DNA of 64,000 nt from Lachnospiraceae bacterium UBA7143. GTDB lineage: Bacteria > Bacillota > Clostridia > Lachnospirales > Lachnospiraceae. This document shows positions 45,223 to 56,300 of this stretch, one piece after another; the first letter of the stretch is position 1, and every line of letters begins with the position of its first letter. The DNA is taken from the NCBI GenBank assembly GCA_002491905.1, contig DKWV01000056.1, positions 50,833 through 114,832 on the forward strand, in the 5' to 3' direction. The notes under the pieces are model-generated. The model worked only from the letters and a program-made list of their open reading frames with translations, had not been told where the DNA came from and did no database searches. The translations under genes and the position numbers were made by a program.

Positions 45223-46884
45223 ATGAAGTCACAGGCAGAATTACAATCAAAACTCAGAGAAATCGACCACAAAGGCTACAAAGCCTACAAGGTCTTAGAA
45301 GGGGAATATGATTTTGGGACATACCGCCTCTGTATCGACCATGTACAGGGCGATCCCTTCGCCACTCCCTCGCGGGTGCGGATCGTATACCGAAATCAGG
45401 GCAATATTCCCACCGCCTATTTTGAGAACAAGCACCGTCGGATTGCAGTGGAGGATTATCTGCTGCGCAGTCTCCACCGTTTTCTGCGAAACAGCGACGG
45501 TAGGGCCGCAAAGGGTTCCGGCAAAAGCGGGTTAGTGACAGCCTGCCGGGTGGGACAGGAAATTCTGGAAACCACCGCCATACACATTAGCAAAGACGCC
45601 ATTGAAGCACGGATTGAGGTTGGTTTTCCCGCTTTCGGCCGCACCATCGCAGCGGGGGAGCTGGCACAGATTTTGTTTCATCTGCTTCCCGATCTGGCAC
45701 AGCAGGTTTTCAAGATGAACCCACGCATGAAACAGGACTTAGACAAAGTGACCGCTCTGGCGGACGACCAGCAGTTTATCAGGGAGGCTCTCTTAGAACA
45801 TGACCTTGCGGCCTTTGTGGCGGACGGCTCCATCCTGCCAAGAGAAAGCGGCGTGTCTCAGAGACCCTTAAAAAATGCCGTCGTCTTCAAGAGCCCTGAT
45901 TCCCTGGCCATCACCTTAAATCTCCCCCACCGGGGAGAAGTGCGCGGCATGGGTATCCGCAGAGGTATCACGGTGATTGCCGGCGGCGGTTTTCACGGGA
46001 AGTCTACGTTGTTAAAAGCGCTGGAGCGGGGCGTATATAACCATATCGCCGGAGACGGCAGAGAGCTTGTCATCACCGACGAAAGCGCCTTTAAACTGCG
46101 TGCTGAAGAGAACCGCTGTATCCATGAGACAGATATCTCTATGTTTATCAACAATCTTCCTATGAAATCGGACACCACCCGTTTTCAGACCGAAAACGCC
46201 AGCGGCAGCACGTCGCAGGCTGCCAATACCGTAGAGGCTCTGGCCTCCGGCAGCACGGTGCTTCTCATCGACGAGGACACCTCCGCCACCAACTTTATGG
46301 TGCGCGACACCCGCATGGCCACACTCGTTTCCGATGAAAAGGAGCCCATTACCCCTTTTATCCGAAAAATCCGAAGCCTCTATCAGGATCTCGGTATTTC
46401 TACCATATTGGTAGCAGGAAGCTCCGGCGATTATCTGTCCGTGGCCGACACCGTACTGCAGATGGACTGTTATGAGACAAAGGATGTGACCACAAGAGCG
46501 AAAGAACTTACCGTAGAACTGATTGAAGAAAAGGCAGCGAAAAAAGACTGGGTTAAAAAGACCGTTCGCAAAAAACAGATCGAGAAAGCACGGACGCACG
46601 GCTGGGATACGATCAGTCTGGACAAAAACGAAATTGACCTGCGCTATCTGGAACAGATTGTGGGCGAAAGCCAGACCGCCGCTCTGGCATACATCATGCA
46701 GTACGCCTTAGAGCGGCTGGCAGACGGGAAAAAGACTATTCCCCAGCTGGCAAAGGAAGTTTCCGACAAACTGGAAAAAGAAGGTGTCCTCGCCCTGACG
46801 CCGAAAAATTACGGGACAGGCCCCGCCGCTTATGTGAGGCGGCAGGAGATTCTGGCGTGTCTGGCGAGGTATCGGATGTTATAA
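45223..46884 (+). CDS. Predicted ABC-class ATPase
   Basis: 553 aa. It matches the stand-alone predicted ABC-class ATPase family of Firmicutes. Walker A-like GGGFHGKSTLLKAL is near residue 257, an ABC-signature-like NASGSTSQAA near 328, and Walker B LLIDEDTSATNFM near 350. No membrane segment is present, so it is not a transporter part. The biological role is unknown. AAAGGAG precedes the ATG. It stands alone, divergent from mbl. Confidence 0.88.
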   Translation: MKSQAELQSKLREIDHKGYKAYKVLEGEYDFGTYRLCIDHVQGDPFATPSRVRIVYRNQGNIPTAYFENKHRRIAVEDYLLRSLHRFLRNSDGRAAKGSGKSGLVTACRVGQEILETTAIHISKDAIEARIEVGFPAFGRTIAAGELAQILFHLLPDLAQQVFKMNPRMKQDLDKVTALADDQQFIREALLEHDLAAFVADGSILPRESGVSQRPLKNAVVFKSPDSLAITLNLPHRGEVRGMGIRRGITVIAGGGFHGKSTLLKALERGVYNHIAGDGRELVITDESAFKLRAEENRCIHETDISMFINNLPMKSDTTRFQTENASGSTSQAANTVEALASGSTVLLIDEDTSATNFMVRDTRMATLVSDEKEPITPFIRKIRSLYQDLGISTILVAGSSGDYLSVADTVLQMDCYETKDVTTRAKELTVELIEEKAAKKDWVKKTVRKKQIEKARTHGWDTISLDKNEIDLRYLEQIVGESQTAALAYIMQYALERLADGKKTIPQLAKEVSDKLEKEGVLALTPKNYGTGPAAYVRRQEILACLARYRML

Positions 46885-46936
46885 AATCTTCTCCATAGAC
46901 AGTTGCGCAATTCATTCACTATTTAGATTTTTACAG

Positions 46937-49792
46937 CTATCTTTCGAGCATTTTCTTAATATAAATACCCGTGTAAGAGTTTTTACTTCTGGCGACCTCC
47001 TCCGGCGTGCCTTGGGCGATTACCGTGCCGCCGCCCTCGCCGCCCTCGGGGCCCATGTCTATGATGTAGTCGGCGGTTTTGATCACGTCCAAGTTGTGCT
47101 CAATGACAACCACTGTGTTGCCGCCTTCTGCCAGCTTGTGCAGGATGTCCACCAGCTTGTGGACGTCCGCAAAGTGGAGTCCCGTGGTAGGCTCGTCCAG
47201 AATGTAAATGGTCTTACCCGTGCTGCGCTTGGAAAGTTCCGTAGCCAGTTTAATCCGCTGCGCCTCTCCGCCCGAAAGCGTGGTGGAGGGCTGCCCCAGC
47301 TTTACATAGGAAAGTCCCACATCATTCAGCGTCTCTATTTTTCTGCGGATGGAAGGAAGATTCTCAAAGAAAGGAACCGCCTCCTCCACCGTCATGTCGA
47401 GCACGTCAAAAATGCTTTTCCCCTTGTACTTCACTTCCAGCGTTTCCCTATTGTAACGCTTGCCGCCGCAGACCTCGCATGGCACATAGACGTCGGGCAG
47501 GAAATGCATTTCTATCTTAATAATGCCGTCTCCGCCGCATGCTTCGCAGCGGCCGCCCTTCACGTTAAAACTGAACCGCCCTTTCTTATAGCCTCTTGCC
47601 TTCGCATCCTGTGTACCTGCAAACAGATCCCGGATCTGGTCGAAAACGCCTGTATAGGTCGCTGGGTTGGAGCGGGGTGTCCTGCCGATGGGCGACTGAT
47701 CTATGTCTATCACCTTATCAAGCTGCTCTATTCCCAGAATTTCCTTGTGTTTTCCTGGAATACAGCGCGCCCGGTTCAAATCTCTTGCCAGATGCTTGTA
47801 AAGGATTTCGTTGACGAGAGAACTTTTCCCGGAGCCAGATACGCCTGTGACACAGGTCAAAATCCCCGTCGGAAATTTCACGTCTATCTTCTTTAGATTA
47901 TTTTCTTCCGCGCCTTTCACGGTAAGCCAGCCCGCAGGCTTTCTGCGCACCTTCGGCACCGGAATCTGCAGCTTTCCGCTCAGGTACTGACCCGTGACGG
48001 ATTCCTCCACCTGCATGATCTCCTCCGCCGTTCCCTGCGCCACCACTTCGCCGCCGCGGCTGCCCGCGCCCGGCCCGATATCCACGATATGATCCGCTGC
48101 CAGCATCGTGTCCTCGTCGTGTTCTACCACAATCAGCGTATTTCCCATATCCCGCAGATTTTTCAGCGCGGCGATCAACTTGTCATTGTCACGCTGGTGC
48201 AGACCAATACTGGGCTCGTCGAGAATATAGCAGACGCCCACCAGCCCCGAGCCAATCTGTGTAGCCAGACGAATCCTCTGGGATTCCCCGCCGGAGAGGG
48301 AACCTGTCGCCCGGGACAGGGACAAGTATTCCAGCCCCACTTCCATCAGAAAACCGACGCGCGCACGAATCTCCTTTAAAATGCGCTTGCCGATCAGCTC
48401 CTGCTGCTTCGTCAACTGCATATCCCCGATAAAGGCATGGAGCTTCGCGATAGACATGGATGTGATTTCGTATATATTCTTATCGCATACCGTCACGGCG
48501 AGAGATTCCTTTTTCAGACGCATCCCCTTACATTCCTTACAGGGAATGATGCGCATAAAACTCTCATATTCCTGTTTGCTCCATTCGGAGCCAGTCTCCC
48601 GGTAGCGGCGTTCCACATTTTTAATCAGACCCTCAAAGGCCACCGGGTAGACACCGCTGCCCCGCTGTCCTTCATAATACACATTCACCTGTTTGTCCGT
48701 GCCGTGAATAATAATGTCCTGCACCTTCTCGGGCAGCTCGCCAAAGGGTGTTTTCAGGCTGAACTTAAATTCCTTCGCAAGCGCCTGAAGAATCGCGTTG
48801 GTAAAACTCCCCTCCGAGCCGCTGGACTGCCAGCCCAGAACCGTGATCGCGCCGTCCTCCAGACTCACGCTTTTATCAGGTATCATCAGATCCACATCAA
48901 ATTCCATCTTATAGCCCAGTCCGAAGCAGCTCGGGCAGGCGCCGAAAGGATTGTTGAAGGAAAAGCTTCTGGGTTCAATCTCGCTGATACTGATGCCGCA
49001 GTCCGGGCAGGAAAAGCTCTGGCTGAACTGGACCGGCTCCCCGCCAATGATATCTAACGTCATCAACCCCTCAGACAGGGCAAACACATTTTCCACGGAA
49101 TCGGTAAGACGCCGTTCGATACCGCCTTTTACCACAAGACGGTCCACCACAATTTCAATATTGTGCTTAAAGTTTTTCTCCAGCTTGAAATCCTCGGCTT
49201 CCTCCGTCAGGTCATACATATTCCCGTCCACGCGCACACGCACATAACCGCTGCGTCTGGCCCGCTCAAAAACCTTCGCATGCTCGCCCTTACGCCCGCG
49301 CACCACAGGCGCAAGCAGCTGGATTTTCGTCCCCTCCGGCAGCGCCATCACCTGATCCACGATCTGATCTACCGTCTGTTTCTTAATTTCCTTGCCGCAG
49401 TTCGGACAGTGTGGAATGCCAATACGGGCATAGAGCAGACGGAAATAATCGTAAATTTCCGTCACCGTGCCGACTGTGGAACGCGGATTTCTGTTGGTAG
49501 ATTTCTGGTCAATGGAAATAGCCGGGGAAAGACCCTCAATCCGCTCCACATCCGGTTTCTCCATCTGCCCAAGGAACTGTCTCGCATAGGAGGAGAGCGA
49601 TTCCATATAACGCCGCTGTCCCTCCGCGTAAATCGTGTCGAATGCAAGCGAAGACTTACCCGAACCCGAAAGCCCCGTGAGCACCACAAATTCATTGCGG
49701 GGGATGTCCAAATCAATTCCCTTTAAGTTATGTTCATTTGCGCCCCGGATCTTAATGTACTCGCGGGGACGCATCTTTATTGTGTCTGACAT
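46937..49792 (-). CDS. uvrA: Excinuclease ABC subunit A
   Basis: 951 aa. Damage-recognition ATPase of nucleotide excision repair. There are two ABC modules with Walker A GLSGSGKSSLAF near 35 and GVSGSGKSSLV near 640, signatures SGGESQRI and SGGEAQRI, and zinc-finger cysteines near 255 and 740 (CEACGGDG ... CEVCGGKR). Full length. It follows uvrB by 18 bp. Confidence 0.97.
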   Translation of the reverse strand: MSDTIKMRPREYIKIRGANEHNLKGIDLDIPRNEFVVLTGLSGSGKSSLAFDTIYAEGQRRYMESLSSYARQFLGQMEKPDVERIEGLSPAISIDQKSTNRNPRSTVGTVTEIYDYFRLLYARIGIPHCPNCGKEIKKQTVDQIVDQVMALPEGTKIQLLAPVVRGRKGEHAKVFERARRSGYVRVRVDGNMYDLTEEAEDFKLEKNFKHNIEIVVDRLVVKGGIERRLTDSVENVFALSEGLMTLDIIGGEPVQFSQSFSCPDCGISISEIEPRSFSFNNPFGACPSCFGLGYKMEFDVDLMIPDKSVSLEDGAITVLGWQSSGSEGSFTNAILQALAKEFKFSLKTPFGELPEKVQDIIIHGTDKQVNVYYEGQRGSGVYPVAFEGLIKNVERRYRETGSEWSKQEYESFMRIIPCKECKGMRLKKESLAVTVCDKNIYEITSMSIAKLHAFIGDMQLTKQQELIGKRILKEIRARVGFLMEVGLEYLSLSRATGSLSGGESQRIRLATQIGSGLVGVCYILDEPSIGLHQRDNDKLIAALKNLRDMGNTLIVVEHDEDTMLAADHIVDIGPGAGSRGGEVVAQGTAEEIMQVEESVTGQYLSGKLQIPVPKVRRKPAGWLTVKGAEENNLKKIDVKFPTGILTCVTGVSGSGKSSLVNEILYKHLARDLNRARCIPGKHKEILGIEQLDKVIDIDQSPIGRTPRSNPATYTGVFDQIRDLFAGTQDAKARGYKKGRFSFNVKGGRCEACGGDGIIKIEMHFLPDVYVPCEVCGGKRYNRETLEVKYKGKSIFDVLDMTVEEAVPFFENLPSIRRKIETLNDVGLSYVKLGQPSTTLSGGEAQRIKLATELSKRSTGKTIYILDEPTTGLHFADVHKLVDILHKLAEGGNTVVVIEHNLDVIKTADYIIDMGPEGGEGGGTVIAQGTPEEVARSKNSYTGIYIKKMLER

Positions 49793-49810
49793 AATGTTTT
49801 ACCTCTTTCG

Positions 49811-51799
49811 CTATTTGTCAAAATCTCTCAACTTTGTTTTCAGCTCCACCATCCGGTCGCGCAACTCCGCAGCAGCCTCAAAATTGAGATCCGCAGCCGC
49901 CCGTTTCATCTGCTTCTCCACTTCCTTAACCAGCTTTTCCAGTTCCTCCCGGCTCATGGATTCAGGGTCCTTCTCAAACCGCTGCTCCTCCTTCGCAATG
50001 GTCTTGGAAATGCTGATCAGGTCGCGCACCGCCTTCTGGATTGTCTGGGGCGTGATGCCATGCTCCTCGTTATATGCCTGCTGAATCTTACGGCGGCGGT
50101 TCGTCTCCGTGATGGCGGTATTCATGGAATCCGTCATGTCGTCCGCATACATAATGACATGCCCTTTGGCGTTTCTGGCCGCCCTTCCTATGGTCTGGAT
50201 CAGGGATGTGGCGGAGCGCAGGAACCCTTCCTTATCCGCATCCAGTATGGCCACCAGCTGTATTTCCGGGATGTCCAGCCCTTCCCGCAAAAGGTTAATC
50301 CCCACCAGTACGTCGAAAACGTCCAGACGCATATCACGGATAATCTCCGCACGCTCCAGCGTATCGATGTCGGAGTGCAGATACTTGACCCGGATGCCCA
50401 CATCGTTCATATAGGCTGTCAAATCCTCCGCCATCCGCTTGGTAAGCGTGGTCACCAGCACCTTGCCCTTGTCCGCCACTACCTTGTTGATCTCCGAGAC
50501 AAGATCGTCGATCTGCCCTTCCACCGGCCGCACATCCACCTCCGGGTCAAGCAGGCCCGTAGGGCGTATGATCTGCTCCGTGCGGAACAGCTCGTGAGCC
50601 GCCTCGTAATCTGAAGGCGTCGCCGAGACGAAAAGCATCTGGTCGATATGGCTCTCAAATTCCTCAAAGCACAACGGCCTGTTATCCAGCGCAGAAGGCA
50701 GACGGAACCCGTAATCCACCAGCGTATTCTTGCGGGATCTGTCCCCTGCAAACATTCCGCGTATCTGGGGAATCGTCATATGGGACTCGTCTATTATGAT
50801 CAGAAAATCATCCTTAAAATAATCCAGCAGTGTGAAGGGCGGTTCCCCTTCCGCCATGCCGTTCAAGTGCCTGGAGTAATTCTCTATCCCGGAACAGAAA
50901 CCTGTCTCCCGCAGCATTTCCACGTCAAAGTTCGTCCGCTCCGAAATGCGCTGTGCCTCCAGAAGCATGTCCTCCCCCTTAAAATATTTCACCCGCTCAT
51001 CCAGCTCCTGTTCGATCACCTTGCAGGCGGCATTGATCTTCTCCTGCGGCACCACATAGTGGGACGCCGGAAAAATCATCACATGCTCCAGAACAGCGTG
51101 CACCTGCCCCGTCAGCGGATCCGCCTCCGTGATCCGATCAATTTCATCCCCGAAAAATTCCACGCGGATCAGGTAGTCACCGCCCTGGGCAGGGCAGATT
51201 TCCACCACGTCCCCACGCACCCGGAAGCAGCAGCGGTCTAAATCCATATCGTTCCTGTCATACTGCATCTCAATCAGTCCGCGGATCACTTCGTCCCTGT
51301 CCTTCGTCATACCTGGACGCAGGGACATACTCATGCCCGCGTATTCCTCGGGACTTCCCAGGCCGTAAATACAGGAGACACTGGCGATCACCACCACGTC
51401 CCGCCGCTCCGTCAGCGAGGCTGTTGCGGAGAGCCGGAGCTTGTCGATCTCGTCATTGATGGAAGAATCCTTCGCAATGTAAGTGTCCGTGGAAGGCACG
51501 TAAGCCTCCGGCTGGTAATAGTCGTAGTAGGACACAAAGTATTCTACCGCGTTTTCAGGGAAAAATTCCTTGAACTCACCATAGAGCTGCCCCGCCAGCG
51601 TCTTGTTGTGCGCGATCACCAGCGTCGGCTTGTTGAGAGCCTGTATGATATTCGCCATAGTAAAAGTCTTCCCGGAGCCCGTCACCCCAAGAAGCGTCTG
51701 AAACTGGTTTCCCTTTTTAAATCCCTCCACCAGAGCCTCTATAGCGGCAGGCTGGTCGCCGGTGGGGGCGTATTCCGAATGAAGTTTAAAATGATCCAT
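49811..51799 (-). CDS. uvrB: Excinuclease ABC subunit B
   Basis: 662 aa. Helicase-like damage verifier. Walker A GVTGSGKTFTMA near 40, the beta-hairpin YYDYYQPEAYVP near 93, DESH near 340, helicase motif VI QTIGRAARN near 540, and a C-terminal UVR motif near 625-655 that binds UvrC. It is first in uvrBA. AGGGAAAT precedes the ATG. An SOS box lies upstream. Confidence 0.97.
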   Translation of the reverse strand: MDHFKLHSEYAPTGDQPAAIEALVEGFKKGNQFQTLLGVTGSGKTFTMANIIQALNKPTLVIAHNKTLAGQLYGEFKEFFPENAVEYFVSYYDYYQPEAYVPSTDTYIAKDSSINDEIDKLRLSATASLTERRDVVVIASVSCIYGLGSPEEYAGMSMSLRPGMTKDRDEVIRGLIEMQYDRNDMDLDRCCFRVRGDVVEICPAQGGDYLIRVEFFGDEIDRITEADPLTGQVHAVLEHVMIFPASHYVVPQEKINAACKVIEQELDERVKYFKGEDMLLEAQRISERTNFDVEMLRETGFCSGIENYSRHLNGMAEGEPPFTLLDYFKDDFLIIIDESHMTIPQIRGMFAGDRSRKNTLVDYGFRLPSALDNRPLCFEEFESHIDQMLFVSATPSDYEAAHELFRTEQIIRPTGLLDPEVDVRPVEGQIDDLVSEINKVVADKGKVLVTTLTKRMAEDLTAYMNDVGIRVKYLHSDIDTLERAEIIRDMRLDVFDVLVGINLLREGLDIPEIQLVAILDADKEGFLRSATSLIQTIGRAARNAKGHVIMYADDMTDSMNTAITETNRRRKIQQAYNEEHGITPQTIQKAVRDLISISKTIAKEEQRFEKDPESMSREELEKLVKEVEKQMKRAAADLNFEAAAELRDRMVELKTKLRDFDK

Positions 51800-51864
51800 A
51801 ATATTTCCCTTGTCTGCGCCTTACGCGCTGCACGCTCGAAAAACTTTCGGTTGCCACCACGTAT

Positions 51865-51873
51865 ACTATAGCA
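51865..51873 (-). promoter_or_regulatory. Extended -10 promoter of uvrBA
   Basis: Read on the minus strand: TGCTATAGT, about 66 bp before the uvrB ATG. Confidence 0.45.
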
Positions 51874-51902
51874 GAAATATTTCTAAAAGTATATAGGAAA
51901 AT

Positions 51903-51915
51903 CGAACTTTTGTTC
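51903..51915. promoter_or_regulatory. LexA (SOS) box
   Basis: CGAACTTTTGTTC keeps the GAAC-N4-GTTC core of the Gram-positive LexA operator. It lies just upstream of the uvrBA promoter, so repair genes are probably induced by DNA damage. It is also 127 bp before the divergent recombinase gene, which it might affect. Confidence 0.7.
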
Positions 51916-52041
51916 TTTTTTGTACTTACGGACTATTTGCAACCCATTTTCACTCAATGTAAAATAGACAGGATAAAATGGCGTATTGTTTATTTTTCAA
52001 CAGCAAAACGACATTCATAGTAGAAAGGAGAGACCATACAA

Positions 52042-53094
52042 ATGAAAAAACGCACAAAACTTCCAAATGGCTTCGGCTGTATCAAGAAACTAAGCGGCAA
52101 CCGCAAGAAACCCTACGCCGCTTACCCCACCTCGCAGATTGGAGGCGCCGCCCCGCAGCTCTGTCCCATGCGGGCTATCGGTTACTACGAAGACTGGTAC
52201 AGCGCCTACAACGCTCTTTCCGATTTTAACAGAAGTCTTCAGCCCAAAAGCATTTCCGCCGCCACCTTCACCGACATCTATCATGCTTTCTTTAACGCCA
52301 AATTCGTGGAGAGCAAAAAAAAGCTTTCTGCACGCAGCCGCATGGATTATATGTCCGCTTACAAAAATGTTCCCTCTCTTCATGAAATGCGCTTCTGCGC
52401 TATCCGCAAACATCACATGCAAAAGGCGCTGGACGAATGCACTTTAGGTTACTCAAGCCTTTCCAACATTAAAAAACTGTACAGCCAAATGTATAAGTAT
52501 GCGTTGGAAAATGATATCATTGAAAAAAATTATGCGCAGTTTGTGATGATCAGCCAGGAAAATGATATAGAAAACGGGGAGCCGTTCACGCAGGAGGACA
52601 TCGACAAGCTCTGGCGTAATCAGAATGACCCCTCCGCCCGTATTGTACTCATGATGATTTACAGCGGCTTCCGCATCTCCGCCTATGAAAGCATAGAAAT
52701 CAATCTGAAAGAACAGTATTTCAAGGGCGGCGTCAAAACGCGGGCCGGGAAAAACCGCATCGTTCCCTTTCACCGTTCCATCGTCCCCTTCGCGGAGGCT
52801 TTCCGTCCAAAGGAATTCAACGGCGACGCTTTCCGGCGGCACCAGTTTTACCCGCTCTTAAAAAAGCTGAATATGCTCTACAGCCAGTCCGGGAAAAAGC
52901 ATACGCCCCACGACTGCCGCCATACTTTTTCCTGGCTCTGCGACAAATATTCCGTGGATGACCTCTCCAAGCACCTGCTTATGGGACACAGTCTGGGAAA
53001 AGACGTGGAAAAAGCCGTCTACGGACACCGCACTCTCGAAGAGCTCCGGGTGGAAATCAATAAGATTGATTCCGAAGCCTTTCTGACTTCGTAA
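52042..53094 (+). CDS. Tyrosine recombinase (phage/island integrase)
   Basis: 350 aa. The catalytic set is complete: Arg in YSGFRISA near 215, Lys in GVKTRAGKNR near 235, HxxR in PHDCRHTF near 294, His in LMGHSL near 315, and nucleophile Tyr in AVYGHRTL near 331. The N-terminal region (residues 5-60) resembles the arm-binding region of integrases. AAGGAG precedes the ATG. No excisionase or tRNA target is adjacent. It begins the AT-rich island and faces the same way as the three-gene operon. Confidence 0.9.
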   Translation: MKKRTKLPNGFGCIKKLSGNRKKPYAAYPTSQIGGAAPQLCPMRAIGYYEDWYSAYNALSDFNRSLQPKSISAATFTDIYHAFFNAKFVESKKKLSARSRMDYMSAYKNVPSLHEMRFCAIRKHHMQKALDECTLGYSSLSNIKKLYSQMYKYALENDIIEKNYAQFVMISQENDIENGEPFTQEDIDKLWRNQNDPSARIVLMMIYSGFRISAYESIEINLKEQYFKGGVKTRAGKNRIVPFHRSIVPFAEAFRPKEFNGDAFRRHQFYPLLKKLNMLYSQSGKKHTPHDCRHTFSWLCDKYSVDDLSKHLLMGHSLGKDVEKAVYGHRTLEELRVEINKIDSEAFLTS

Positions 53095-53127
53095 GTAAAT
53101 GAAAAGAATGGCTTTATCGTCAAAAAG

Positions 53128-53181
53128 TTTGGGACGTCTAAGAGTTTTTTAAATAAAAAGCCTTGCTGTTGACGTCCCAAA
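53128..53181. repeat. 11-bp perfect inverted repeat after the recombinase
   Basis: TTTGGGACGTC (53128-53138) and GACGTCCCAAA (53171-53181) face each other across 32 AT-rich bases. It may be a terminator, a recombinase-related site or an operator. There is no flanking T-run. Confidence 0.6.
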
Positions 53182-53233
53182 TCATCCATAGCAATAACAG
53201 ACTACATTTTCCCTTCAAAATGTTGTACGATAA

Positions 53234-53262
53234 TTGAACTGCAAATACCTTTATGCTAAAAT
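53234..53262 (+). promoter_or_regulatory. Promoter of the three-gene island operon
   Basis: TTGAAC, 17-bp spacer, TAAAAT with TGC in front (extended -10), 75 bp before the ATG. Confidence 0.6.
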
Positions 53263-53337
53263 TATTATAGTAAAAATCAGGAATAAAACATATTACATGA
53301 ACGGAAAACTTAAAATATACGAAGGAAGAAAGCAGAT

Positions 53338-56300
53338 ATGGCAAACAGACTAGTTGCATTCAAGCTGACAAACACACAGGAAGATTACGTTCAGTGTTTA
53401 CGGATCATAACGCGCATTGAGAAAAAAGAGATTAAGAATATTGAGTCATCTCAGGAAAAATGGATTCATGTTTTTTCCAGTGGCAGGCAGTGGTCATCTG
53501 ACGATATTAAAAATATGATAGAAGGCAAAAGCGCATTCGCTACGTGTGATGTATCCGAACTGGAGAGCGATGAACCTATTCATTATCATTTTGATGTAAA
53601 GTGTGAAGACGAAAATGATATTACAAATTTATTATACTATTGTCTAATTTGTGACAGTGTGGAGCAATCTGACAGGGCATGTAGTCTCTGTGTCGAATGT
53701 AATTATAAACAAAGCGCTAATATACGGGATTTCCTGACATGGCTTTTGAATGCGGGAACAATAAAGAACTGCTACACATGTATAAATAAAGAGTGTCGAA
53801 AAATCAGCGCTGACAGAATATATGGATTAAGGCATGCTCTGCAAAATAATCCTTCCAAAAAACGCACTGATGGCGTTCGTATCATGAGACAGTTCTCGCC
53901 AATTTTCAGAATTGACGAAAAATGTACCGAAGGTGCATATGGATCAGTTACTTACTGGCGGCAGCCGATGCGTACTTTTTTATATAATCTGTATTATTCC
54001 ATGCATGAAACCAACGAAAAAATACCTGTCAAAACAGGCGCCCGGCAGAACATTCAATATAGAGTCAACTATTTTTTACCTCACGTCTGTCCTTCCAATC
54101 TGCGCACAAAGTATCCCGGAGAGGAATGGCAGAAAGTTACCTGTCCCAGAGAGCAACACCTGTTAAGTAATTTTATTGAATGCTTCTGTTCGGTAGATAA
54201 AGAGCAGACAAAACAAGATAACCTTGATTTTATTCAATTTTCAGAAGAACGCTATCAATTGTGGAAATCTAAAGAACTGTTTGATCAAATTCAAGAGATG
54301 CCTGTTCTGGCCATGTATATTTTTTGCATTTCCGACTATTTTTTGCGGGATGCCAATTCAGCCGAGCAGTTGGAACAAAAAATTTATGATGCCAGAGACA
54401 TGGCTGATGGTTTATTGCAGATTTTAGAAAATATTTATCATTCGGAAAAGGGACGAGGTTATTTCTGCTTTCGAGTACATACAAATGTGGAAGATAGGAG
54501 CAAACGGTATTTAGAACAAAAATATAAAGCTTATATGGAAAGCTGGAATGAGCGGACAGACGCGCCAAAAAACTATCTGGAAATCAAGGTTGGAGATCTG
54601 TCACACTATTCCATTCCAAGACAGTTCTATTCCGATTATAGGAAGCGTATGGAGCAGGCAGCAGGAGAAGAAAAGGAAATTTACAGAAAAATGGATTCTC
54701 AGGCAGCCGGGCTGAAAGTCTCATCCTTTTTCGGAAAGACGTCTGATTTTTGGAATGAGTATAACAGAATTTCAGAAAATATGGTGCATCATTATGGCTT
54801 GCAGATTTTTGAATCACTAATATCATGCTATGATGGTTATTTCAGCGTAAGAAGCCAGGAAGCAGAGAATCTTCAACGCGAAACAGAATTTTACACTACT
54901 CATGAAAAAGTGAGCGTATCAGATTACGCCCTCCCGGGAACACAATATGATATTCTGCTGCCTTTTCGCAAGCGGGTTCGAATGCAGGATCTTTCACTGA
55001 ATGTGAATATTAATTATACAGACGGCCTGCTTAACGAATATCAGATTTGCAAAGATGAAGAATTAATGCAGGGAGCCTTTAAAACTATCTATGAAGAAAT
55101 AAAATCATCATATCCTGACATTTCATATCAGGAACAAAAAGAACAGATTGTGCGGGCTCTGGCGGACCGTTTAAATTATAAGATTAAAAAGATACCGACA
55201 GAAAACTGGATTCTACATTTCCATGCCGAGAGTATTCCCATGCCCAGAATAGAGTTGTTCTGTAAGGCCATTATGCTTAACATTGCCCAAAAATTACCTG
55301 ACCAGCATTTTAATATGATGATAACAGAGTGTACATCTTCACATTTTGTGGAGATTACCCGAATGATGGCTTTGTTTTATAATAAGCAGGGCATCAATCC
55401 TTTGATGGTAAATACACAGATTTTTATGAGCGGCAAAGACGAAAAAGAAGAGTTCCTAATAACAGGTTCCAATCTGGGAGAGGCAATCGGAAGTACGGAG
55501 AAACTTGCTTTTGCGAGATGTACGCATCCTGACTGTCTGAGAATATTGAAAAAAATGTTAGTAAACCACGAGATGGGGGTTAAACCTAATGAAATCGTGA
55601 CAATTATTCCCTTTGATATGATTCCATATGATTCAGGTAAGCCAACATTGTTGGAATGCAGATTGAAAAGTGTACTCAATGAAGATGTCCAGTCAACGAA
55701 ATTTGGATGTAAGTTAGAGAATCTGCATGTAAGAATCGGATCAAAGATCCATATTCAGACATTTTTCGAAGCCGAACTTCTCTTTCACAACAATTATTAC
55801 ACCTCCCGTTTCGCATACTGGCTTTATAACGAGCTTAGATGTGATAACGGACTTGATTTACAGCGTCCTTTTGTACTTGTAGGATGCGAGAGCTATTCAG
55901 AAATGCTTCTTAATGAATTATGCGGCATGTTTGATAAGTCAGGTATAGAGTCCGAGTATTTGATTTACGAGGAGCGGATTGCCGGAAAGTTCCGTGGCAA
56001 AAAAACGCTTGACGAATACAGGGATCACCAGTTTATTATCATTGTACCCATTAACTCCACGTTGACAACTCATATCAAGGTGTCCGGATTTTTGAAAAAA
56101 ATGATATGTAAAAAGCTGAAAGAAAACGGAGACAGTAGTTTCGTCACTTATGATTTGCCCAAAGTATTGAATTATGGACTCGTTTTGATATACGAAAAGG
56201 AGGACAACGATTACTGGTATCGGGTAGCGGAAGGAAAAAAGGTAATTTGCTCCAAAATTAACGGAAAAACAATGAAATATTATATAGACGTCACAGCGAA

